From: Fodinibacter sp963695175
Lineage (GTDB): Bacteria > Actinomycetota > Actinomycetes > Actinomycetales > Dermatophilaceae
Assembly (NCBI GenBank): GCA_963695175.1
Contig: CAVOGG010000010.1
Span: forward strand, 124,001 to 188,000
Direction of reading: 5' to 3'
Length of the DNA stretch: 64,000 nt
Shown: positions 35,645-44,362 of the stretch, piece after piece
Position numbering within the stretch: position 1 is the first letter of the stretch
Layout of the letters: each line of letters begins with the position of its first letter
Made by a program: the position numbers and the translations under genes
Notes under the pieces: generated by a model
Told to the model about the DNA's origin: nothing
The model's input: the letters and a program-made list of their open reading frames with translations, nothing else
Databases searched by the model: none

Positions 35645-35959
35645 TCACTTGCCGAGCATGCTGTTGTACTTGGACAGGTTCGACGAGGCCGAGGCGTCAT
35701 CCGCGTCGTACTGGCGCTGGGCGCCGGTCAGGTTGGCCTCGAACGTGTCGAGCACGTCGACGATGTCCTGGGTCTGCACCTTCCACGCCTCGCTGACCTG
35801 GTCGAAGCTGCGGGCCCCGTGACCCTCCCAGTGCGCCTTGACGGCCTCCATCTGACCGCGGAGCGAGCTGATCTGCGTGCGCAGGTCGCCTCGGGCGGTG
35901 CTGACGATGTCGGCGCTCTTGCGGACGACGCCTTCGCCGGCCCGGTACGAGTCACCCAT
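35645..35959 (-). CDS. WXG100 family protein (ESX substrate), upstream member of pair
   Basis: The 104 aa product from ATG 35959 has the W-x-G bend in VKAHWEGHGARSFDQV, with helices RKSADIVSTARGDLRTQISS before it and WKVQTQDIVDVLDTFEANLT after it. Its tail RQYDADDASASSNL contains Y-D-A-D-D, a YxxxD secretion signal. Together with the 35627 gene it forms the expected EsxB/EsxA-like heterodimer exported by the ESX machine. Its promoter (TTGGAC-17-TAGGGT) lies about 100 nt upstream, facing away from the divergent eccD copy 2. Confidence 0.9.
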   Translation of the reverse strand: MGDSYRAGEGVVRKSADIVSTARGDLRTQISSLRGQMEAVKAHWEGHGARSFDQVSEAWKVQTQDIVDVLDTFEANLTGAQRQYDADDASASSNLSKYNSMLGK

Positions 35960-36062
35960 GAGTTGTCCTTCCCTCGTGCGACGGTACGTCGCTGACTGTG
36001 TCCCCTGACCGGTGGTCCCTCTCCCGACCCCGGCCCGGCCTTCCCGTGGTCTCGCAGAAGCG

Positions 36063-36091
36063 ACCCTACGGTGACATCGCGACCCGTCCAA
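36063..36091 (-). promoter_or_regulatory. Promoter for the WXG100 operon
   Basis: On the minus strand TTGGAC (36091-36086) and TAGGGT (36068-36063) are separated by exactly 17 bp, a good vegetative promoter. Transcription from here would give a leader of about 97 nt before ATG 35959 and then read through both WXG100 genes toward the PPE-like pair. The match was found by eye. Confidence 0.5.
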
Positions 36092-36214
36092 TGGGGAGAA
36101 CTCCCCGGCCCCGCCGCGGGGCCGTCGTGGCTCACGCGGCCGGTCTATGCTCAGACGGCTGTCGGGAGCCAACGCCGCGGGAAGGCCCGCAGCCCTCGGA
36201 GGGGAGTCGAGCAC

Positions 36215-37546
36215 GTGAGCCAGGCCAGCACCGCCGCATCACTCGTGCGCGTGTCCGTGTCGTCGGGCACGCGCCGCGCCGATCTCGGTGTGCCGGGCGG
36301 CATCCCGGTCGTCGAGCTGGTGCCGGAGCTGGCCCGAGAGCTCGGGGTGCTCGACCCCGGCAACGCCTCCCACGGCTTCCGGCTGGTTGCCGGTGGTGGG
36401 GTGGTCGTCGACCCCGATCGCAGCCTCGCCGCCCAGGGCATCACCGACGGCGCGGTCCTCTCCCTGGAGACCGTCGACGTCACGACCGACAAGGTCTACG
36501 ACGACGTCGTGGAGGCCGTCGCCGACGTCGTGGAGACCCAGTTCGCGCCGTGGACCGCCCGGCACAGTGCCGGCACGGCGATCGGCGCGGCGACCGTCTT
36601 CCTCCTGTGCGCGGCGTGGGCGCTGTTCACCGCCCGTGACACCGGGCTGCTCGTCTCGGCCGTGGCCGGGGCGGTCTCCCTGCTGCTGATCGGCACCGCA
36701 GCCGTCCTGGAAGCACGCACCCAGGCCACCGGAGCGGTCGCCCTCGCCGGGGTGTCGCTCGTCTATGCCGCCGTCGCCGGCTTCGCGGTGAAGCCGTCGG
36801 CGCCGCTGTGGGGCGAAGGACTGCTGTACGCGGGTGCGGCGGTCGCGGTCGCCGGCCTGCTCGGTGCGGCCGCGCTGCCCCGTCACCGCCTGGTCCTTGC
36901 GGCCGGCGCCGTGGTCGGCGCCGCGATGGTCGTGCTCGGTGTGGCCAGCGGTCCGGGCGAGGTCACGATGACGACGGCCTGCACCGTGGTCTTCGTCGTC
37001 GCCGTCGTGCTCGGCAACGTGCTGCCCTGGGTCGGCCTCTCGTCGAGCCGGCTCTCCTCGCACGCACCCCGCACCGAGGCCGAGATCGGCGCCGACGCCC
37101 CCGAGGTCGACCGGGCCCAGGTGCGCGCCCAGGTCGCCCGCGGCCACGACGTGATGGTCGCCGTGGCCCTCGCCACCGGCGGCATCGCCCTCCTCACCAC
37201 CCCCCAGCTGGTCGCCGCCGGACTGGCCGGCACCCTGCTCGCCATCGCCGGGCACGTCGCCACGCTGCTGCGCACCCGGCACAGCCGCACCCGCACCTCC
37301 GTGCTGCTCGCGATGTCCACCGGCATCCTGGGTCTGGCGGTGGCCGCGGTGGCGGCGGCCCAGCTGCACCCCGGCTGGCGACCGGCCCTCGCCGTGCTGC
37401 TCGGCGGCGGCGCGGCGCTGGTCGTGTCCCTCGCGGTGCTCGCCCCCCGCACCCGGGTCGGCCTCGGCCGGCTCGCCGACACCCTCGATGCCGTCGTGCT
37501 CGTCGCGCTCCTGCCGCTCGCCGCCGCCACCATCGGGGTGCTCTGA
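36215..37546 (+). CDS. eccD: Type VII secretion integral membrane protein EccD (copy 2)
   Basis: GTG 36215 follows GGAGGGGA and gives 443 aa. An N-terminal ubiquitin-like domain (VRVSVSSGTRRADLGVPGG, FRLVAGGGVVVDPDRSLAAQ, GAVLSLETVD) is followed by eleven hydrophobic segments, from GAATVFLLCAAWALF to AVVLVALLPLAAATIGVL, with a loop RTEAEIGADAPEVDRAQVRA between segments six and seven. This is the standard EccD plan. It starts an operon with eccB (4-nt gap) and mycP (overlap). Its linker is shorter than that of copy 1, and the membrane segments differ in sequence, so the two are diverged paralogues rather than a recent duplication. Confidence 0.88.
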   Translation: MSQASTAASLVRVSVSSGTRRADLGVPGGIPVVELVPELARELGVLDPGNASHGFRLVAGGGVVVDPDRSLAAQGITDGAVLSLETVDVTTDKVYDDVVEAVADVVETQFAPWTARHSAGTAIGAATVFLLCAAWALFTARDTGLLVSAVAGAVSLLLIGTAAVLEARTQATGAVALAGVSLVYAAVAGFAVKPSAPLWGEGLLYAGAAVAVAGLLGAAALPRHRLVLAAGAVVGAAMVVLGVASGPGEVTMTTACTVVFVVAVVLGNVLPWVGLSSSRLSSHAPRTEAEIGADAPEVDRAQVRAQVARGHDVMVAVALATGGIALLTTPQLVAAGLAGTLLAIAGHVATLLRTRHSRTRTSVLLAMSTGILGLAVAAVAAAQLHPGWRPALAVLLGGGAALVVSLAVLAPRTRVGLGRLADTLDAVVLVALLPLAAATIGVL

Positions 37547-37550
37547 GCCG

Positions 37551-38882
37551 ATGGCCACCAAGAAGGACCTCGTCGAGGCGCAGTCGTTCAGCCGCCGGCG
37601 GCTCACGACGGCGTTCGTCAGCGGGGCGCCCGGTGGCCGCGAGGTCGAACCGCACCGTCCGTTGCGGGCCGTGGTCGGCGGCCTGGCCCTGACCGCCGTG
37701 CTCGTGCTCGGCAGCATGGCCTTCGGCTGGCTCCGCTCCTCGCTCCCGGCCGACTGGCAGGACAACCGGCTGATCATCGCCGAGGACAGCGGCGCCCGCT
37801 ACGTCTCCCTCAAGGGTCTGCTGCACCCCATCGTCAACACCACCAGCGCCCGGCTGCTCATCCCGTCGAAGGACTTCCGGGTGCTTGCGGTGCCCGACGA
37901 GGAGCTCGCGTCGATCCCGCGGGGCGCCACCCTGGGCATCGTCGGGGCACCCGACTCCCTCACCCCTCCCGAGCGGCTGGTCAACAGCGGATGGGTCGCG
38001 TGCCTCGACTCCAGCGACCAGGTCTCGACGTCGATCGGGGGGGCTCGCGGCGCGACCCCCGTCGAGCGCGGGGCCCTCGTCGTGCGCACGGACGACCGCA
38101 CCTTCGTCGTGGCCGATGGCCGCCGCTACCCGGTGGCCGACCGCGACGTCTCGGCCGTCAGCGTCGCGCTCCGCCTCGACGGGCGCCCGGCGGTGGCGGC
38201 CCCCGCGGCGTGGCTCAACCTCTTCCCGGAGGGGCCGGCCCTGGCCCCACTGACCATCGACGGCCTCGGCGCCCCGCTGCCCGGGCTCCCCGCCGGGGCG
38301 ACGGTGGGGTCGGTGCTCACCCTGGACGGCGACGGCCGCCGGTACGTCGTGCTGCCCAGCGGCGACCTCGAGCCGCTGCCCGAGGTCGCGAACGAGATGT
38401 ACCGCCTCGGCTCGGGCGCCTCGGGCCGCGAGATCCCGGTGCAGGCGGCCCAGATCGCCCAGCTGCAGGTGCGCCCCCAGCGGTTCGCCCCGCCCGAGTG
38501 GCCGGCCGCCTACCCCACCGCCATCACCGACACCCCGTGCGCGACGCTGACCACCGCGTCGGGGGCCGCACCCGAGGTGACCCTCGGCACCACGACGGCG
38601 GCCCCGCCCGAGGGCACCGCCGGCCGCACCGTCGTCGAGACCGGCTCCGGTGCGCTGGTCCGAGCCGTCTCCGGGCCGGTGCTCAGCAAGGGCCCGGTGC
38701 TCGCCGTCGACCAGACCGCCACGGCCTACGCCATCAAGGACGCCGATGCCGAGCTGCTCGCCAGGCTGGGCTACGCCCCCGGCGACGTCGCTCCGGTGCC
38801 CCAGGCGTGGACCGAGCTGCTGCGCTCGGGCCCGGCGCTGGGCAGCACGGCCGCCCGCACCGAGGTCTCCGGCGGGTCATGA
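37551..38882 (+). CDS. eccB: Type VII secretion protein EccB
   Basis: EccB is the single-pass component whose large domain sits outside the membrane above the ESX pore. The 443 aa product from ATG 37551 opens MATKKDLVEAQSFSRRRLTT, the usual EccB N-terminus, and then has one membrane helix (GGLALTAVLVLGSMAFGWL). The outer domain contains NRLIIAEDSGARYVSLKG, LLHPIVNTTSARLL, DSLTPPERLVNSGWVACLDS and ATAYAIKDADAELLARLGY. Two cysteines (WVACLD and TPCATL) probably form the conserved disulfide. It overlaps mycP by 4 nt (ATGA). Confidence 0.94.
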   Translation: MATKKDLVEAQSFSRRRLTTAFVSGAPGGREVEPHRPLRAVVGGLALTAVLVLGSMAFGWLRSSLPADWQDNRLIIAEDSGARYVSLKGLLHPIVNTTSARLLIPSKDFRVLAVPDEELASIPRGATLGIVGAPDSLTPPERLVNSGWVACLDSSDQVSTSIGGARGATPVERGALVVRTDDRTFVVADGRRYPVADRDVSAVSVALRLDGRPAVAAPAAWLNLFPEGPALAPLTIDGLGAPLPGLPAGATVGSVLTLDGDGRRYVVLPSGDLEPLPEVANEMYRLGSGASGREIPVQAAQIAQLQVRPQRFAPPEWPAAYPTAITDTPCATLTTASGAAPEVTLGTTTAAPPEGTAGRTVVETGSGALVRAVSGPVLSKGPVLAVDQTATAYAIKDADAELLARLGYAPGDVAPVPQAWTELLRSGPALGSTAARTEVSGGS

Positions 38883-40102
38883 ACCGCGCCCGGTCCGCCC
38901 TGGCCGCGTCACTGGCGGCGTGCGCCCTCACGGTGTTCGGCGCCGTGGGCCCCGGCGGCAGCACGTCGGCCGCTGCGCCGCTGGCCGCCCAGGCCTGCGA
39001 GCAGGGTCGCACCCGGTACGTCAAGGACACTCCCGCCGCCCTGGTACGGCTCGGCGCCCGCACGGCGTGGGGCCTGGCCACGGGCAAGGGAGTGGTCGTC
39101 GCCGTCGTCGACACCGGGGTGGCCGACGCCAACGCCCACTTCCCCGACGGCGTGCTGCTGCCCGGGCGGTCCTTCGCCGGCGGCTCGCCGCGCACCGACC
39201 CACGCGCCCACGGCACGGCGGTGGCCGGCATCGTCGCGGCCCGGCCGCTCGGCGACCGGTCCGGCGTCGAGGGGCTCGCGCCGCAGGCGCGCATCCTGCC
39301 GGTCAAGGTCGTATCCGACGAGCCGGGCACCGCAGACGGCGAGGTCGCGATCGGCGCGCTCGCCGACGGCATCCGGTATGCCGCCCGTGCGGGTGCCGAC
39401 GTCGTCAACGTCTCGCTGAGCACGACCAGCGACGACCCGCGCCTGCGAGCCGCAGTGCGCGACGCGACCAGGCGCGGCGCCCTCGTCGTGGCATCAGCCG
39501 GCAACCGCCGCACCGCCCAGGACCCGGCCGACGGGCCGCGCTACCCCGGCGCGTACCCGGAGGTGCTGGCGGTGGCCGCGACCGACGCCGACGACCGGGT
39601 GACCGACGACTCGGTGCACGGTGCGCACGTCGACCTCGCCGCACCCGGCCGCGACGTGCTCACCGCGTGGGGGGCGTGGGGCGACTGCTACCTCAGCCAG
39701 GACGGCGAGTCGACGAGCTACGCCACCGCCTACGTCAGCGCGGCAGCGGCCCTGGTCGCGCAGCGCTTCCCGGACGACGGCCCGGCCGGCTGGAAGCAGC
39801 GGCTCGAGGCCACCGCGGCGCGGGAGCGGCGCGACGCCCGTGACGACGTGACCGGGTGGGGCGTCGTGCAGCCGGTGGAGGCGCTCACCGCGGTGCTCGA
39901 CGACGGCATCGCCGGCCCCGCGGCGCCGGGTGCCGACCCGCGACCGAGCGCACCCGCGGGCACCACCCTGGTGGCGGTCGGTGCGGTGGCCGACCCCCTG
40001 GTCGCCGACCGCCGGCAGGTGCTGTGGGTCGGCATCGGAGTCGGCAGCGCGGTGCTGGGGCTCGCCCTGCTGCGCCTGGTGCGCCGGCGCCCCACGACCT
40101 GA
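38879..40102 (+). CDS. mycP: Mycosin, type VII secretion-associated subtilisin-like protease
   Basis: The 407 aa product from ATG 38879 has a signal peptide (ASLAACALTVFGAVG), then an S8 peptidase domain: catalytic Asp in VVVAVVDTGVADANAHF, His in DPRAHGTAVAGIVAA, oxyanion Asn in VVASAGNR and Ser in ESTSYATAYVSAAAAL. A Pro-rich segment and a C-terminal membrane helix (VLWVGIGVGSAVLGLALL) with an Arg-rich cytosolic end complete the mycosin plan. Mycosins cap and stabilise the ESX complex and cleave some substrates. The cysteines in QACEQGR and WGDCYLS may form the conserved bridge. It ends the eccD-eccB-mycP operon. Confidence 0.94.
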   Translation: MNRARSALAASLAACALTVFGAVGPGGSTSAAAPLAAQACEQGRTRYVKDTPAALVRLGARTAWGLATGKGVVVAVVDTGVADANAHFPDGVLLPGRSFAGGSPRTDPRAHGTAVAGIVAARPLGDRSGVEGLAPQARILPVKVVSDEPGTADGEVAIGALADGIRYAARAGADVVNVSLSTTSDDPRLRAAVRDATRRGALVVASAGNRRTAQDPADGPRYPGAYPEVLAVAATDADDRVTDDSVHGAHVDLAAPGRDVLTAWGAWGDCYLSQDGESTSYATAYVSAAAALVAQRFPDDGPAGWKQRLEATAARERRDARDDVTGWGVVQPVEALTAVLDDGIAGPAAPGADPRPSAPAGTTLVAVGAVADPLVADRRQVLWVGIGVGSAVLGLALLRLVRRRPTT

Positions 40103-40145
40103 ACCCGGGTGAGCCGCACCCGCTCCGTCTGGGAGGATGTCCCCC

Positions 40146-42776
40146 ATGACCGAGCCCCTCTCCACCCTTCGCGCTGCCTCCGTTCCGGAGAGGCCGTCCC
40201 TCGACGGCCTCGAGGACAAGTGGGCTGCCGTATGGCAGGAGCAGGACACCTACGCCTTCGACCGCGCGGCGGCGCTGGCCGGCCCGCGCGAGGCGGTCTT
40301 CTCGATCGACACTCCGCCGCCCACGGCATCCGGCTCGCTGCACATGGGCCACGTGTTCAGCTACACGCACACCGACTGCATCGCGCGCTACAAGCGGATG
40401 GCGGGCTTCAACGTCTTCTACCCGATCGGCTGGGACGACAACGGGCTGCCCACCGAGAAGCGGGTGCAGAACTACTACGGCGTGCGCGGTGACGCCTCGC
40501 TGCCGCACGACCCCGGCTTCGAGCCGCCCTTCCGGGGCGACGCGAAGAGCACCAAGGCCGCCGACGAGGTGCCGATCTCGCGACAGAACTTCATCGAGCT
40601 GTGCGACGAGCTGACCGTGCGCGACGAGGAGGCCTTCGAGTCGCTGTTCCGCCGGATCGGCCACAGCTACGACTGGTCGATCTCGTACCGCACCATCGAC
40701 GACCACTCCCGAGCCACCGCCCAGCAGGCCTTCCTGCGCAACCTGGCCCGCGGCGAGGCGTACCAGGCCGAGGCCCCCGGGCTGTGGGACGTCACGTTCC
40801 AGACGGCCGTCGCCCAGGCCGAGCTCGAGGCGCGCGACTACCCCGGGCACTACCACCGCGTCGCGTTCCACGGCCCCAACGGCCCGGTGCACATCGAGAC
40901 CACCCGCCCCGAGCTGATCCCGAGCTGCGTGGCCCTGATCGCGCACCCCGACGACGAGCGCTACCAGTCGCTGTTCGGCACCACCGTCACGACGCCCCTG
41001 TTCGGCGTCGAGGTGCCGGTGCTCGCGCACCCGGCCGCCGAGATCGACAAGGGCGCCGGCATCGCGATGTGCTGCACCTTCGGTGACCTCACCGACGTGC
41101 TGTGGTGGCGTGAGCTGCGGCTGCCGACCCGCTCGGTGATCACCCGCAGCGGCCGGCTCCAGCGCGAGGTGCCCGAGTGGCTGCTCGGCACCCCCGGTGA
41201 GCACCTGTACGACAACGAGATCGCCGGGAAGACCGCGTTCGGCGCACGCGAGGCGGTCGTCTCCGCGCTGCGCGAGAGCGGCGACCTCGAGGGCGAGCCG
41301 ACCCCCACCAAGCGGATGGCCAACTTCTACGAGCGGGGCGAGAAGCCGCTCGAGATCGTCACCTCGCGGCAGTGGTACATCCGCAACGGTGGCCGCGACG
41401 CCGACCTCAACGCCGCCCTCATCGCGCGCGGCGAGGAGATCGAGTTCCACCCGGCCTTCATGCGCAGCCGGTACGCGAACTGGGTCGGTGGACTCAACGG
41501 CGACTGGCTGGTCTCGCGGCAGCGCTTCTTCGGCGTGCCGATCCCGGTCTGGTACCCGCTCGACGCCGACGGCGAGCCCGACCACTCGCGGCCGCTCGTG
41601 CCGGCCGAGTCCGACCTGCCGGTCGACCCCGCCGCCAACCCGCCGGCCGGCTACACCGAGTCCCAGCGCGGCGAGCCCGGCGGCTTCGTCGGCGACCCCG
41701 ACATCTTCGACACGTGGGCCACGTCGTCACTGACGCCGCAGATCGCCGGCGGGTGGCGTGACGCCGCGGGCACGGGCACCGACCCGTTGTTCGAGAAGGT
41801 CTTCCCGATGGACCTGCGCGCCCAGGCGCACGACATCATCCGCACCTGGCTGTTCTCGACCGTGGTGCGTGCGCACTTCGAGCACGGCACGGTGCCGTGG
41901 ACGGGCGCCGCGATCAGCGGCTGGATCCTCGACCCGGACCGCAAGAAGATGGCCAAGTCGCGCGGCAACGTGGTCACCCCGGAGGACGTGCTCAAGGAGC
42001 ACAGCGCGGATGCCGTGCGCTACTGGGCCGCGAGCGGTCGCCTCGGCACCGACGCCGCCTACGACACCGGCCAGATCAAGGTCGGCCGGCGACTGGCCAT
42101 CAAGGTGCTCAACGCGAGCAAGTTCGCCCTGACCTTCGGTGACGTCGAGGGCGACCTGGAGACGCTGGTCACCGAGCCGCTCGACCTGTCGCTGCTCGCG
42201 GGGCTGCGCGACGTCGTCGCGCGGGCCACCGCCGCGTTCGAGGCCTGGGACTTCACCCGCGCCCTCGAGGTCACCGAGCAGTGGTTCTGGACGTTCTGCG
42301 ACGACTACCTCGAGCTGGTCAAGGACCGCGCCTACGGCGCCCAGGGGGATGCCGTTGCCGCCAGTGCCCGTGCGACGCTGCGGATCTCGCTCGACGTCGT
42401 GCTGCGCCTGCTCGCCCCGGTGCTGCCCTACGTCACCGAGGAGGTCTGGTCGTGGACCCACGACGGCTCGGTGCACCGCGCTGCCTGGCCCACCGTCGAC
42501 GAGGTGCCGACCGGTGGCGACGCTGCGTTGCTGACCGCCGTCGGCTCCGCACTCGCCGCGGTGCGCAAGGCCAAGTCCGAGGCCAAGGTCGGCATGCGCG
42601 CCGAGGTGCCCTCGATGACCCTCGTCGGGCCCGACGCCGCCCTGGCCCAGGTGCGGGCGGCGGAGGCCGACCTGCGAGCGGCAGGCAAGCTCACCGGCAT
42701 CCTCGACTTCGCTGAGGGCGACGAGGTCGGCGCCCGCGACGTCGAGCTCGTGCCGGTGGCCAAGCCCACCCCCTGA
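40146..42776 (+). CDS. valS: Valyl-tRNA synthetase
   Basis: This class I synthetase charges tRNA-Val. The product is 876 aa. ATG 40146 is preferred to ATG 40137 because GGGAGG at 40131-40136 then has normal spacing. Motifs are HIGH in SGSLHMGHVFSYTHTDC, PIGWDDNGLPTEKRVQ, editing-domain TTRPELIPSCVALIAHPDD, FDTWATSSLTPQI, and KMSKS in DRKKMAKSRGNVVTPED, where Ala replaces Ser. The C-terminus is short and lacks the long coiled coil of the E. coli enzyme, consistent with the compact actinobacterial form. It begins 43 nt after mycP. No T-box is visible upstream. Confidence 0.96.
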   Translation: MTEPLSTLRAASVPERPSLDGLEDKWAAVWQEQDTYAFDRAAALAGPREAVFSIDTPPPTASGSLHMGHVFSYTHTDCIARYKRMAGFNVFYPIGWDDNGLPTEKRVQNYYGVRGDASLPHDPGFEPPFRGDAKSTKAADEVPISRQNFIELCDELTVRDEEAFESLFRRIGHSYDWSISYRTIDDHSRATAQQAFLRNLARGEAYQAEAPGLWDVTFQTAVAQAELEARDYPGHYHRVAFHGPNGPVHIETTRPELIPSCVALIAHPDDERYQSLFGTTVTTPLFGVEVPVLAHPAAEIDKGAGIAMCCTFGDLTDVLWWRELRLPTRSVITRSGRLQREVPEWLLGTPGEHLYDNEIAGKTAFGAREAVVSALRESGDLEGEPTPTKRMANFYERGEKPLEIVTSRQWYIRNGGRDADLNAALIARGEEIEFHPAFMRSRYANWVGGLNGDWLVSRQRFFGVPIPVWYPLDADGEPDHSRPLVPAESDLPVDPAANPPAGYTESQRGEPGGFVGDPDIFDTWATSSLTPQIAGGWRDAAGTGTDPLFEKVFPMDLRAQAHDIIRTWLFSTVVRAHFEHGTVPWTGAAISGWILDPDRKKMAKSRGNVVTPEDVLKEHSADAVRYWAASGRLGTDAAYDTGQIKVGRRLAIKVLNASKFALTFGDVEGDLETLVTEPLDLSLLAGLRDVVARATAAFEAWDFTRALEVTEQWFWTFCDDYLELVKDRAYGAQGDAVAASARATLRISLDVVLRLLAPVLPYVTEEVWSWTHDGSVHRAAWPTVDEVPTGGDAALLTAVGSALAAVRKAKSEAKVGMRAEVPSMTLVGPDAALAQVRAAEADLRAAGKLTGILDFAEGDEVGARDVELVPVAKPTP

Positions 42777-42784
42777 CGACCCGC

Positions 42785-42879
42785 CCCAACTTTCTCGCCC
42801 GATGCGGGAAACGTCACCTCAGCATGGGAACAGTTCCGGTGCCGAGGTGAAGCTTCCCGCTCCCTGCGGGAAAGTTGGG
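42785..42879. repeat. 95-nt imperfect palindrome between convergent genes
   Basis: The arms 42785-42831 and 42833-42879 are inverted copies matching at about 37 of 47 positions. They begin with CCCAACTTTC and end with its complement GAAAGTTGGG; the inner blocks GCGGGAA, TCACCTC and GGAAC also pair. The element fills the gap between the valS stop and the convergent peptidase stop. It could act as a two-way terminator, but it is far longer than needed and mostly even in pairing, which suggests a mobile or repetitive palindromic unit. Confidence 0.6.
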
Positions 42880-42886
42880 ATCGGGG

Positions 42887-43558
42887 TCAGGCCGGAGCAG
42901 CGCCGAAGTCGGGGGCGTACCCGCGCGAGCGCACGGTGCGCAGCCCGGTGGGGCGCACCGCCACCCACGGCACGTTCCACCCGCTGAGTGCGAGCCGGCG
43001 CTGCACCAGGGTGTCGCGGCGCAGGTGGTCGACGCGCCCGCTGGCCGGGTCGTAGACGTCGAGCATCCGGTCGCCGTCACCCGGCAGCACGAGCACGACG
43101 TGCCGCGGGGTCAGCGCGTTGCCGATGTAGAGCAGGGCCGGCTCGCCCTCGGCCACGACGTCGACGAGGGCGTCGAACGAGCTCCTGAGGTCGATGTGGC
43201 GCTCGCCGCGCAGCACGTCGAGGGTGTAGAGCGTGCCGATCCGGGCGGCGCCGTACTCGAGCTCGAGCTGCGCGCCCCACGGCGGCGTTCCGAGACGGCG
43301 GGGCCACGGCAGGTTGGGCCGGTGCCCCCCGGCGAAGAGGCTGTTCGTGCGGCGCATCACGACCCGCTCGTAGGCGGCGAACCGCTCCGCCTCGGTGGAT
43401 CCGCTCGGTGAGCCCGGCGGGTTGGGCCGCCCGGTGCGCACCCAGGACGCGAAGAGGGGGTCGACGAGCATCCGGGCGACGGTGAGGCAGGCCGACCCGC
43501 AGGTGACCGGGGACTGCTGCACGGGGCCGGTGTCGCCGGCGCGGAGTCGGTAGGCCAT
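42887..43558 (-). CDS. C39-like cysteine peptidase domain protein, no signal peptide
   Basis: The 223 aa protein from ATG 43558 carries papain-like peptidase landmarks: QQSPVTCGSACLTVARML with Gln14 (oxyanion) and Cys20 (nucleophile), later GNALTPRHVVLVLPGDGD with the catalytic His, and VYDPASGRV with the Asp, in the order of C39 peptidases. No signal peptide, membrane segment or ABC transporter partner is present. That is unlike bacteriocin-processing C39 proteins. It may be a cytosolic hydrolase, a toxin domain or an inactive homologue. It lies between convergent valS and the divergent MoxR operon and is two genes away from the ESX locus, but no direct link is shown. I do not recognise a named family. 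Confidence 0.6.
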   Translation of the reverse strand: MAYRLRAGDTGPVQQSPVTCGSACLTVARMLVDPLFASWVRTGRPNPPGSPSGSTEAERFAAYERVVMRRTNSLFAGGHRPNLPWPRRLGTPPWGAQLELEYGAARIGTLYTLDVLRGERHIDLRSSFDALVDVVAEGEPALLYIGNALTPRHVVLVLPGDGDRMLDVYDPASGRVDHLRRDTLVQRRLALSGWNVPWVAVRPTGLRTVRSRGYAPDFGAAPA

Positions 43559-43621
43559 CACGCCCCAATCGTTACCGCCTCAAGGGCCCCAGCGCCAGCA
43601 CCGGTCTGGTTGGCTTGTCCT

Positions 43622-44362
43622 GTGTCCACCCGCCCGAGTGTCGTGAGCGCACTGGGCCGGCCACCGTACGTGGCGGCCCTCGGTGTGCTCACCCTGCTGG
43701 TCGTGGTGTGGGCGGCCGCAGCGCCGCGCCCGGCCCGAGTGCTCCCGGGCCTGCACCACGACGCCGTCATCGAACAGCAGGCGGCGTCCGACGGTCTCAT
43801 CGGCGGCGAGGTCGACCTGGGCATCAAGCGGATCACGGGCCCGTTGAACCAGACCGGTGACGCGCTCGCGCTCGTGCTCGGCTGGGCGACCATCGCCGTG
43901 CTGGCTGTCTGTGCCGGGGTCTGCGTGTACCTCATGGTGCGTTTCTGGATCAGCGCTCGTGAGGACCGCACCCCCGCCGTCGCGGACGCCCCCGACCTCG
44001 ACCTCGAGGCCCTGGCGGTGGCGGTGTCGGGCGACGCCTCGCAGCGGCTGGACGCCCTGTCCCTCGGCACGCCGGCGCAGGGCATCATCGCCGCCTGGGC
44101 CCACCTCGAGGCCACCCTCCACGAGACGGGTGTGCAGCTGCCGCCCTCGCGCACCTCGACCGAGGTCAGCCTCGACGTGCTCCGCCGGTTCTCGGTCGAC
44201 GAGGCCACCCTGCGCACCCTGGCCGACCTCTACCGCGAGGCCCGCTGGTCGCGTCACCCGCTCACCGAGGAGGACCGCAGCCGGGCCGCCGCGGCCTACG
44301 GTGCGCTCGACGCGGCGCTGCGGGCCGGGATGCCGCAGGGCACCCGGGGGACGCGTGGCTGA
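43622..44362 (+). CDS. DUF4129 membrane protein
   Basis: From GTG 43622 the 246 aa product has two membrane segments (YVAALGVLTLLVVVWAA near the N-terminus and VLGWATIAVLAVCAGVCVYLM near residue 95), followed by a cytosolic helical domain with DASQRLDALSLGTPAQGIIAAWAHLEA and LPPSRTSTEVSLDVLRRFSV, then LADLYREARWSRHPLTEEDR. That second part is the DUF4129 domain, regularly found with MoxR and DUF58 genes. Its stop overlaps the next start. It begins a five-gene unit running to 47628. Function is unknown; DUF4129 is usually thought of as an accessory of MoxR chaperone systems. Confidence 0.85.
   Translation: MSTRPSVVSALGRPPYVAALGVLTLLVVVWAAAAPRPARVLPGLHHDAVIEQQAASDGLIGGEVDLGIKRITGPLNQTGDALALVLGWATIAVLAVCAGVCVYLMVRFWISAREDRTPAVADAPDLDLEALAVAVSGDASQRLDALSLGTPAQGIIAAWAHLEATLHETGVQLPPSRTSTEVSLDVLRRFSVDEATLRTLADLYREARWSRHPLTEEDRSRAAAAYGALDAALRAGMPQGTRGTRG

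Noticed and set aside
40102..40146. Possible T-box or other leader for valS
   Set aside because: Only 43 nt separate mycP and valS and no T-box core is present.
42785..42879. Integron attC or CRISPR repeat interpretation of the long palindrome
   Set aside because: There is no integrase, no conserved R/L boxes, no repeat-spacer array and no cas genes in the window.
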